Origin: JAISFI01 sp031552335
Lineage (GTDB): Bacteria; Bacteroidota; Bacteroidia; Bacteroidales; Azobacteroidaceae
NCBI GenBank assembly: GCA_031552335.1
Contig: JAVBMQ010000217.1
Coordinates: 1-22,750, forward strand
DNA: 22,750 bases
Reading direction: 5' to 3'
Position numbers and translations under genes: made by a program. The notes under the pieces were generated by a model. That model worked only from the letters and a program-made list of their open reading frames with translations, was not told where the DNA came from and ran no database searches. Numbering within the stretch: the first letter of the stretch is position 1; each line of letters opens with the position of its first letter. Below, in pieces: positions 1 through 6,205 of the stretch.

Positions 1-413
1 AAAATCAATCGGATCATCTGGTGGGAAAATGTCATTTTGGAAAAAGAAATTTTTTCCTGAGCGGTATCGTATATTTTTTTTGAGAATCCATAAGGTCCTC
101 CCACAATAAACACAAGACGTTTCGGAACTGTCTGCATCTTCTTTTCAATATAAGATGCAAATTGCATGGAAGTAAATTCTTTTCCCTTATCATCCAGCAA
201 TACACAATAATCGGCTGTCTGTAAGCGGTTAAGAATCAATTCTCCTTCTTTTTCTTTTTGTTGCTCTTCATTCAGATTCTTTGTATTCTTCAGATCCGGA
301 ATAACCTCCATTTCGAAAGGAATATAATGAACTAGTCGTTTTTCGTATTCCCGGATAGCTTCCGAGAAATATTGCGCATCTGTTTTTCCGACAACAATCA
401 GTGTTATTTTCAT
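1..413 (-). CDS. rlmH: RlmH, 23S rRNA pseudouridine-1915 N3-methyltransferase (3' end cut by the window edge)
   Basis: This SPOUT-class methyltransferase uses SAM to methylate pseudouridine 1915 in helix 69 of 23S rRNA, acting on assembled 70S ribosomes. The start is the ATG at 413-411, giving MKITLIVVGKTDAQYF, typical of the family N-terminus. I can read 137 residues; the family is about 155-160, so roughly 20 C-terminal residues lie outside the window. Visible motifs are LDDKGKEF (about 73-80), the SAM-binding FIVGGPYGF (about 102-110) of the trefoil knot, and the conserved SFSKMTFSHQMIRL near the cut. It diverges from nadC with a 77-bp gap. The identification rests on motifs seen directly; the missing end is an artefact of the window, not a truncation. 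Confidence 0.95.
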   Translation of the reverse strand, partial: MKITLIVVGKTDAQYFSEAIREYEKRLVHYIPFEMEVIPDLKNTKNLNEEQQKEKEGELILNRLQTADYCVLLDDKGKEFTSMQFASYIEKKMQTVPKRLVFIVGGPYGFSKKIYDTAQEKISFSKMTFSHQMIRLI

Positions 414-453
414 TTGCTCCACGATTTTGCATGCAAAGTTGCGATATTTTCTC

Positions 454-461
454 TAATTTTG
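454..461 (+). promoter_or_regulatory. Bacteroidota -7 element upstream of nadC
   Basis: TAATTTTG matches the Bacteroides -7 consensus TAnnTTTG and ends 29 bp before the nadC ATG. A TTTG lies at 426-429, but its spacing of 24 bp is longer than the usual 19-21, so the -33 part is doubtful. Confidence 0.45.
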
Positions 462-490
462 CCAGCATTAAACCCATATAGATTAAAAAA

Positions 491-1333
491 ATGAAAGAAA
501 AATTAATTGAAGAGCTTATTCGTTTGGCTTTCGCAGAAGATATTGGTGACGGTGATCATACTACTTTGAGCAGCATTCCTGCTGATGCACAGGGAAAAGT
601 ACAACTGATTGTCAAGGAAGACGGAGTACTGGCAGGTGTGGAAATAGCAAAAAAGATCTTCCATACTTTTGACAAAGACCTGAAAATAACCATTTTCATA
701 CAAGATGGTACTGAAGTAAAAATCGGAGATATTGCTTTTACCGTTGAAGGCAAGGTACAATCACTGCTTCAAACAGAACGTCTGGTACTGAATGTAATGC
801 AACGCATGAGTGGAATTGCTACTACCACCCGGAAATATGCAAAAGAATTAGAGGGTACGAAAACCCGTGTTTTAGATACCAGAAAAACCACCCCCGGCAT
901 GCGTATGCTGGAAAAAGAAGCCGTTCGCATCGGAGGGGGAGTCAATCACCGGATCGGACTTTTTGATATGATCCTGTTGAAAGACAACCATGTGGATTTT
1001 GCAGGTGGTATCGGAAACGCAATCAAAGGGGCTCAGAAATATTGTAAAGAGCACAATAAAAATCTGAAAATAGAAATTGAAGTTCGTAATTTTCAGGAAC
1101 TACAGGAAGCCATGAATATCGGTGGTATAGACCGGATCATGCTTGATAATTTCAACATAGAAGATACCCAAAAGGCCGTTCAGATAGTAAACGGAAAATT
1201 CGAAATTGAATCTTCCGGAGGTATCACATTTAAAAATCTGAGAGAATATGCAGAATGCGGTGTTGACTTTATTTCAGTCGGAGCATTGACACATTCGGTT
1301 AAGAGTCTGGATATGAGCCTAAAAGCTTTTTAG
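491..1333 (+). CDS. nadC: Nicotinate-nucleotide pyrophosphorylase (carboxylating), quinolinate phosphoribosyltransferase
   Basis: Converts quinolinate and PRPP to nicotinate mononucleotide, CO2 and pyrophosphate, the entry to NAD in de novo synthesis; cytoplasmic. The 280-residue product has the usual length. Motifs in order: EDIGDGDHT (about 16-24), TRKTTPG (130-136), GGGVNHR (148-154), KDNH (164-167), EVRN (197-200), MLDN (217-220) and ESSGGI (240-245), which line the phosphate and quinolinate sites of the alpha/beta barrel. It starts at the first ATG, after a short A-rich leader, with a TAnnTTTG element about 30 bp upstream. nadA and nadB are not in this window, so the gene appears to be transcribed alone. 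It is followed by a gene-free repeat island. Nothing is missing or odd in the coding sequence. Confidence 0.97.
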   Translation: MKEKLIEELIRLAFAEDIGDGDHTTLSSIPADAQGKVQLIVKEDGVLAGVEIAKKIFHTFDKDLKITIFIQDGTEVKIGDIAFTVEGKVQSLLQTERLVLNVMQRMSGIATTTRKYAKELEGTKTRVLDTRKTTPGMRMLEKEAVRIGGGVNHRIGLFDMILLKDNHVDFAGGIGNAIKGAQKYCKEHNKNLKIEIEVRNFQELQEAMNIGGIDRIMLDNFNIEDTQKAVQIVNGKFEIESSGGITFKNLREYAECGVDFISVGALTHSVKSLDMSLKAF

Positions 1334-1389
1334 ACAATCATTCATCCTCCTCCATGCATATTCCTCTAAGGCCAAAGACCTTTGGGGAA

Positions 1390-1774
1390 GCATACGGTAA
1401 TTATTCATACCCTTGCAGCCGCGGCATTGCATCTATAACCGTAGGTAAGCGATAGCACAGCCATGTTTGGAAAATTTGCGCCCAAAGGGCGCGTCCTAAG
1501 TAAACAGTGGCCCCAGGCCACTGTATTTAAGGAGCCTTCCTCTGTTAGCCTGCAGAGCAGGCATCAGTTTGGGTTTGGATTGGGGAATGACAGACGCCTG
1601 CTTTGCAGGCCATGTTAGATAAGTGACATTCTGAACAGTGGCTTAGAGCCACTGCTTACTTAGGACGCGCCCTTTGGGCGCAAATTTTCCAAACATGGCT
1701 GTGCTATCGCTTACCTACGGTTATAGATTCAATACCGCTACGTGGCCGTAAGGGTTTGAATAGTTGTAATATGC
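1390..1774. repeat. Large imperfect inverted repeat made of small hairpins (MITE-like or REP-mosaic element)
   Basis: The 563-bp gap between nadC and the next gene has no credible ORF. It holds two core arms, 1426-1524 and 1635-1733, which are 99 bp each and differ at about 5 positions when one is reverse complemented. Weaker similarity continues outward to about 1390 and 1774. Inside the arms and the 110-bp spacer are short perfect hairpins with 3-nt loops: GCGCCC-AAA-GGGCGC (1478-1492), CAGTGGCC-CCA-GGCCACTG (1505-1523), GCCTGC-AGA-GCAGGC (1548-1562), GCCTGC-TTT-GCAGGC (1596-1610), CAGTGGCT-TAG-AGCCACTG (1636-1654) and GCGCCC-TTT-GGGCGC (1667-1681). No transposase is present. It could be a non-autonomous element, a fused REP pair or a transcript-end structure; its function is unknown. 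Confidence 0.85.
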
Positions 1775-1845
1775 AAACAATTATTTAAAAAACATAAATT
1801 CTACATTTCTTCAACGACCATAGTATTATTCAATAGAATAAAAAC

Positions 1846-1853
1846 TAATTTTG
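1846..1853 (+). promoter_or_regulatory. Bacteroidota -7 element upstream of the aldo/keto reductase
   Basis: TAATTTTG matches TAnnTTTG, 43 bp before the ATG at 1897. No TTTG is found at the expected -33 spacing, so this is a half-consensus call. Confidence 0.4.
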
Positions 1854-1896
1854 CACTGTTACCTAATCAGTTATCACTGTTAAAAAGAATAATATC

Positions 1897-3072
1897 ATGG
1901 CGAATCTAAACAGAAGGAATTTTCTTCGTATTTCTGCAACAGCCGGTGCCGGTGCTTTGTTTATGCCTTCCACGGCAGCTTCTTTAGTCAACAAAGCAAG
2001 TGAAACGGATAAAATTGAAACACGCAAACTGGGAAAAACAGGCATCGAACTTCCTATCTTAAGTATGGGAGTTATGCGAGCCGACAACCCTAATCTCCTC
2101 AGGGCTGCCTACAGATCCGGAATCGTACATTTTGATACCGCTCACGGATATCAAAACGGAAAAAATGAGACTCTGGTTGGTGATTTTTTCAAAGATAAAC
2201 CCCGTAATTCTTTTGTGGTAGCAACTAAAGCCAAAGCTCGTTATCCTTATCCGGAAAATATTGAAGAAGAATTTACTGAAATGCTGAAAACCAGTTTGAA
2301 CCGGTTGCAAATGGATTATGTAGATATCTTTTATCTGCATGCAGTAGGAGATTCGAAAGAAATTCTGGATGAACGCATGCTGAATATCCTCAAAAAGTTC
2401 AAATCGGAAGGGAAAGCATGTCATATCGGATTTTCTACACATGCCAATAAACCGGAATTGATTGATGCAGCTATTCAATCCGGAGTTTTCGAAGTAATCC
2501 TCCTGAGCTATAATTTCAAACTAAAAAATTTGCAAGAAACCGATGACGCAATTGCCAGAGGCGCAGCAGCCGGAATTGGTTTTGTAGCTATGAAAACCAT
2601 GACAGGAGGTGTGGAAGATGCCGAAGGAAAGAAAAAAATCAATGCACAGGCTTGTTTGAAATGGGCATGGCAAAACAAACATATCACAACAATTATCCCG
2701 GGTTTTACTAATTATGACGAACTGGATGAATGTCTGGCAGCAGCGCAACAACCAGCATTAAATACACCGGAAAAAGAATACCTTGCCGGTCTCTCCAAAC
2801 AGGAAATGTTGTATTGTCAAAATTGCCGTCAGTGTATTGATCAATGTAAGGAAAAGTTACCCATTCCGGATATTATGCGGGCTTATATGTATACTTACGG
2901 ATATAAATACCCGGCTTTATCCAAAGAAACATTGTCCGAACTGCAATTACCGGATACCATTTGTTCTTCTTGTAACGGATGTACCATAAATTGTCCGTCA
3001 AATTTTAACATCTCTCAAAAAATTGCAGCTATAACTCCCGTTTTGAAAGTATCTAATGATTTTTTAGCTTGA
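1897..3072 (+). CDS. Tat-signal aldo/keto reductase with C-terminal double [4Fe-4S] ferredoxin-type domain
   Basis: A predicted exported oxidoreductase of 391 residues; substrate unknown. The N-terminus NRRNFLRIS followed by a small hydrophobic stretch to about residue 30 fits a twin-arginine signal. Residues about 40-290 form the aldo/keto reductase barrel with the catalytic tetrad D80, Y85 (HFDTAHGYQNG), K111 (VVATKAK) and H148 (FYLHAVGD). The C-terminal part has two CxxCxxCxxxC clusters, C307/C310/C313/C317 and C356/C359/C362/C366, each expected to hold a [4Fe-4S] cubane. This barrel-plus-ferredoxin architecture is a known aldo/keto reductase subfamily. The start ATG is the first in frame and is needed for the Tat motif. 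The DUF6599-like gene follows after 2 bp, so the two are probably co-transcribed. The combination of Tat export and Fe-S clusters suggests redox partners other than free NADPH, but that is inference. Confidence 0.88.
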   Translation: MANLNRRNFLRISATAGAGALFMPSTAASLVNKASETDKIETRKLGKTGIELPILSMGVMRADNPNLLRAAYRSGIVHFDTAHGYQNGKNETLVGDFFKDKPRNSFVVATKAKARYPYPENIEEEFTEMLKTSLNRLQMDYVDIFYLHAVGDSKEILDERMLNILKKFKSEGKACHIGFSTHANKPELIDAAIQSGVFEVILLSYNFKLKNLQETDDAIARGAAAGIGFVAMKTMTGGVEDAEGKKKINAQACLKWAWQNKHITTIIPGFTNYDELDECLAAAQQPALNTPEKEYLAGLSKQEMLYCQNCRQCIDQCKEKLPIPDIMRAYMYTYGYKYPALSKETLSELQLPDTICSSCNGCTINCPSNFNISQKIAAITPVLKVSNDFLA

Positions 3073-3074
3073 AT

Positions 3075-3935
3075 ATGAAACATTTAAAATACATTGCATT
3101 ACTCTTATTTTTTCCTCTTGCAGGAATAGCACAAACCCCTCAGGAATTAAAATCCTGGTTGCCTGAAATTCCAGGCTGGACCATTTCCGAAGAAATTGAA
3201 GTATTTGACTCTGAGAATCTCTTCAATAGAATCAACGGAGCAGCTCCTCTATTTCTGGAAAATAATTTCCGGGAAATGACTTCCATGGAATATACAAAGG
3301 AAAATGCATATATTACCATTCAGGCTTACCGTCATGCCAGTCCTGAAGATGCTTTCGGGATGTATGCATCAGAGCGCTCTTCCGGTCTTACATTTTTCTC
3401 TGCCATTGGAGGCGAGGCACAGGGAGATACACAGAGTTTGTATTTCTTTTCAGGAAGTATATATGTAAAAATGATGGCAAACCAATCTTCCGGAGCGATG
3501 GAAGAGTCTATGCGTGACATCGGAAAAGGTTTAGCTGCCAAGATAGATCCGGATGCATCTTACCCTGCTATTTTTCAGAAATTTCCGGTAGAAGGAAAAA
3601 TTCCGTACTCAGAAACATACACTACCTCAAGTTTTATTGGCCATGAATTTTTGAAACGTGTATATTCATGTAAATATGAAAAAGACTCAGAAAAGTTCCA
3701 ACTTTTTATTGTAGACGGACAAACTGCAGAAGGGGCTCATGAAATCTTAAACCAGTATTTTACATTTACCAAACAAAAAGACAACTTTACCGAAGGCAAA
3801 CTGAAAATAGAAGACCGGTACAACGGAACAATCCCATGTATTTGGAAAGGGCGTTATATCATTGGAATTTTCAGTGAATCAGGGGAAGATACAGGAGAAG
3901 ATGCTTTGATAGAGGAAATATCTTCTGCTATATAA
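3075..3935 (+). CDS. Exported protein, DUF6599-like
   Basis: Unknown function. I start it at the ATG 3075-3077, 2 bp after the reductase stop; the frame also opens with a TTG at 3069, but the ATG gives a clean Sec signal peptide (MKHLKYIALLLFFPLAGIA, probable cut before QT). The mature part, about 267 residues, has a pattern I associate with DUF6599: an opening LPEIPGW, then FNRINGAAPLFLENNF near residues 50-65 and a QAYRHASPEDAFGMY stretch near 85-100. No lipobox or membrane segment follows, so it should be periplasmic or outer-membrane associated. Tight coupling to the Tat reductase suggests a shared pathway or a partner role. Its 3' end overlaps the convergent acetyltransferase by 8 bp. 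The family name is from memory of the pattern and less sure than the export call. Confidence 0.72.
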   Translation: MKHLKYIALLLFFPLAGIAQTPQELKSWLPEIPGWTISEEIEVFDSENLFNRINGAAPLFLENNFREMTSMEYTKENAYITIQAYRHASPEDAFGMYASERSSGLTFFSAIGGEAQGDTQSLYFFSGSIYVKMMANQSSGAMEESMRDIGKGLAAKIDPDASYPAIFQKFPVEGKIPYSETYTTSSFIGHEFLKRVYSCKYEKDSEKFQLFIVDGQTAEGAHEILNQYFTFTKQKDNFTEGKLKIEDRYNGTIPCIWKGRYIIGIFSESGEDTGEDALIEEISSAI

Positions 3936-4503
3936 GTTTTCGGCAACCTTCAGAAGTAAGAGCATAAGATCCTTTGCTTTCCGGACAAACAGCGATACCC
4001 TTTTCATCAAAATTCAAACGGTGACCATATTCGCTGACCCAACCAATCTGATGGGCAGGATTACCGACAACAAGAGCATAAGCCGGTACATCTTTGAGCA
4101 CTACTGCTCCCGCTCCTATCAGAGCATATGCACCGATAGTGATCCCACAAAGGATTGTGGCATTGGCTCCGATGCTGGCGCCTTGTTTCACCAGGGTAGC
4201 TATATACTGATCCTTTCTATTGATGGCGCTGCGTGGGTTCAGGATATTGGTAAAAACACAGGAGGGTCCCAGGAAAACGTCATCTTCACAAATGACTCCG
4301 GTATATATAGACACATTATTCTGAACTTTCACATTCTTCCCCAGTTTTACTTGTGGAGATACCACTACATTTTGTCCGATATTACAATTTTCTCCGATTT
4401 CCGATCCGGACATGATATGGGAGAAATGCCAGATCCGGGTCCCCTGTCCTATGATACATCCGGGATCGATAACTGCAGTTTCATGTGCCTGATAGTTTGT
4501 CAT
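3928..4503 (-). CDS. wbpD: WbpD/WlbB-type UDP-3-amino-sugar N-acetyltransferase (left-handed beta helix)
   Basis: Predicted to acetylate the 3-amino group of a UDP-2-acetamido-3-amino-2,3-dideoxy-uronate, using acetyl-CoA, as WbpD does in Pseudomonas surface-sugar synthesis; cytoplasmic trimer. The 191 residues are mostly hexapeptide repeats, with family stretches RIWHFSHI (about 23-30), NIGQNVVVSPQV, VQNNVSIYTGV, FTNILNPRSAINRKDQY, GAGAVVLKDVPAYALVVGNP and QIGWVSEYG, then a C-terminal CPES motif. These match the WbpD pattern closely rather than generic transferases. The start ATG overlaps the aminotransferase stop in an ATGA junction, so both are translationally coupled as last genes of a three-gene operon. 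The exact sugar in this organism is inferred; a different C3- or C4-amino sugar is possible. Confidence 0.85.
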   Translation of the reverse strand: MTNYQAHETAVIDPGCIIGQGTRIWHFSHIMSGSEIGENCNIGQNVVVSPQVKLGKNVKVQNNVSIYTGVICEDDVFLGPSCVFTNILNPRSAINRKDQYIATLVKQGASIGANATILCGITIGAYALIGAGAVVLKDVPAYALVVGNPAHQIGWVSEYGHRLNFDEKGIAVCPESKGSYALTSEGCRKLI

Positions 4504-5639
4504 GAGAAAAAAGTTTTTATCTGATTAACAATATAATACAACTGTTCTTCTTCCAATTCCGTATGCATGGGTAAAGACAAAACCGATTGGGCTAATAAAC
4601 AACTTTGAGGAAAATTACAAGGAGCTTTCCCAGGTTGATTCATGTCATTGAATACAGGCTGTTCCGGCATAGAAAGCGGATAATAAATCATTGTCGGAAT
4701 CCCTTTTTCCTGCAAAAAAGCTTTCAACGCATCTCTTTTTCCATTGCTTACTTGTATGGTATATTGATGATACACGTGAGTGGAGTAAGAAGTTTCCACA
4801 GGTAGTTGCAAATATTCATTCAAATTTTGCAGGTTTTCGGTATAATAATATGCGGCTTTTTGTCTTGCAGCAATATATTCATTCAGATACCTTAATTTAA
4901 CCTGCAAGACAGCAGCCTGTAAAGTGTCCAAACGAGAATTACAACCAATCATTTCATGTCTGTACTTCACACTTTGTCCGTGTGATGCAATCATTTTCAA
5001 TTTTCCGGCCAAGGCGGCATCATTGGTAAGCATAGCACCACCATCGCCAAAACAGCCCAGATTTTTGGAAGGAAAAAATGACAGGCAACCGATATGTCCC
5101 ATTGTTCCGCATTGTTTTTTCGTACCATCAGAGAAAGTATAGACAGCACCAATGCTTTGGGCGGTATCTTCAACAACATACAGGTTATTTGTTTTTGCCA
5201 TCTGCAACAAAGGTTGCATATCGACTGATTGTCCGAAAAGATGAACCGGAATAATTGCTCTGGTTTTGGAAGTAATTGCTGTCTGTATCTTTTGAATGTC
5301 AATATTACAAGTTTTTATATCAACATCTACAAAAACAGGGATCAGTCCGAGTAATGCAACAGCCTCAGCCGCGGCAACATATGTAAATGCCGGAAGAATG
5401 ATTTCATCTCCCGGTTTCAAATCCAAAGCCATCAGAGATATTTGCAAGGCATCAGTACCATTGGCACAAGGAATAACATATCCAGCTCCGGTATAAGAAG
5501 ATAAATCCGCAGCAAAATCAGTTACTGCAGTACCATTAATAAATGCAGCAGAATCAATCACTGCATGAATCGCAACCTCTATCTCCTGTTGAATTTTCCT
5601 GTATTGGCCGGATAAATCCAGCATTTGTATTTTTTTCAC
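4500..5639 (-). CDS. wbpE: WbpE-type PLP-dependent sugar aminotransferase (DegT/DnrJ/EryC1/StrS family)
   Basis: Predicted to transfer an amino group from glutamate to the 3-keto carbon of a UDP-2-acetamido-hexuluronate, making the substrate for the neighbouring acetyltransferase. It has 379 residues, normal for the family. Visible motifs: CANGTDALQISLMALDLKPG (about 58-77) for phosphate binding, PAFTYVAAAEAVALLG, ED at 157-158 under the PLP ring, and LSFFPSKNLGCFGDGGAM with the Schiff-base lysine K192. SRLDTLQAAVL follows as in close relatives. The start is GTG at 5639-5637, which overlaps the upstream stop as GTGA; an in-frame ATG at 5624 is the alternative, but the 4-bp overlap on both sides of the gene favours GTG. 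Middle gene of the operon. The substrate assignment is by homology and the WbpD partner. Confidence 0.87.
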   Translation of the reverse strand: MKKIQMLDLSGQYRKIQQEIEVAIHAVIDSAAFINGTAVTDFAADLSSYTGAGYVIPCANGTDALQISLMALDLKPGDEIILPAFTYVAAAEAVALLGLIPVFVDVDIKTCNIDIQKIQTAITSKTRAIIPVHLFGQSVDMQPLLQMAKTNNLYVVEDTAQSIGAVYTFSDGTKKQCGTMGHIGCLSFFPSKNLGCFGDGGAMLTNDAALAGKLKMIASHGQSVKYRHEMIGCNSRLDTLQAAVLQVKLRYLNEYIAARQKAAYYYTENLQNLNEYLQLPVETSYSTHVYHQYTIQVSNGKRDALKAFLQEKGIPTMIYYPLSMPEQPVFNDMNQPGKAPCNFPQSCLLAQSVLSLPMHTELEEEQLYYIVNQIKTFFS

Positions 5640-6130
5640 CTATCTGACAATTCTATGACTTCCAAATCACGCATATCTTCCCCATCAATCACAAAACGCA
5701 CCAGGGTACGTACCTGCTGCCAACCTTGTTTTCCTGCAGCACCCGGATTGATGTGTAACAATTTCAAAGTCTTATCATACTTTACTTTGAGAATATGAGA
5801 ATGACCACAAATAAACAATTTCGGAGGATGAATAAATATCTCCGGTTTCACTTCCGGCGCATAATTTCCCGGATAACCACCGATATGAGTAATCCAGACA
5901 TCCACCCCTTCCGTTTGAAAACGCAAATCTTTCGGACACTCCCTCCGGATTGTCTGACTGTCTGCATTACCATGAACAGCCCTGAACGGTTTTATTTCTC
6001 TGAAACGATTGATAATATCCAGGGAACCAATATCCCCGGCATGCCATATTTCATCACATTCCGAGAAATGGATCAGGTAACGATCATCCCAGTAAGCATG
6101 CGTATCGGAAAGTAATCCTATTTTCGTCAT
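5636..6130 (-). CDS. YfcE/MJ0936-type metallophosphoesterase
   Basis: A small calcineurin-like phosphodiesterase of 164 residues. Likely metal ligands are all visible: D9 and H11 in LLSDTH, D33 in HAGDIG, N55 in VHGNAD, H82 in ITHIGG, and H110/H112 in CGHSH, followed by HINPGAAG. The set is complete, so it should be an active two-metal enzyme. Family members hydrolyse phosphodiester model substrates in vitro, and the physiological substrate is generally unknown. It is first in the operon with the WbpE and WbpD homologues, overlapping the next start by 4 bp. In Bacteroidota this gene is often found alone, so its place ahead of amino-sugar genes may mean either a functional link or just shared transcription. 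Start is the ATG at 6130, preceded by a TATATTTG promoter element. Confidence 0.88.
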   Translation of the reverse strand: MTKIGLLSDTHAYWDDRYLIHFSECDEIWHAGDIGSLDIINRFREIKPFRAVHGNADSQTIRRECPKDLRFQTEGVDVWITHIGGYPGNYAPEVKPEIFIHPPKLFICGHSHILKVKYDKTLKLLHINPGAAGKQGWQQVRTLVRFVIDGEDMRDLEVIELSDR

Positions 6131-6148
6131 TTACTTGTTTTATTCAGA

Positions 6149-6156
6149 CAAATATA
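6149..6156 (-). promoter_or_regulatory. Bacteroidota -7 element for the phosphoesterase-wbpE-wbpD operon
   Basis: On the minus strand TATATTTG matches TAnnTTTG, 18 bp upstream of the ATG at 6130. No TTTG is present at the normal -33 distance. Confidence 0.45.
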
Positions 6157-6205
6157 GTATTTTTACCAATGATAGTGTGCATCCTATCCACATTATTTTT
6201 CGGAT

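Noticed and set aside
268..477. 69-codon minus-strand ORF opposite the rlmH/nadC gap
   Set aside because: It overlaps the real rlmH frame in another phase and has no family-like sequence.
1334..1896. tRNA or known structured RNA in the nadC-downstream gap
   Set aside because: The stems are 3-nt-loop mini-hairpins in tandem and do not make a cloverleaf or any riboswitch core I know.
4021..4524. 167-codon plus-strand ORF across the acetyltransferase
   Set aside because: It is antisense to wbpD, whose motifs are clear; the translation is low-complexity and family-free.
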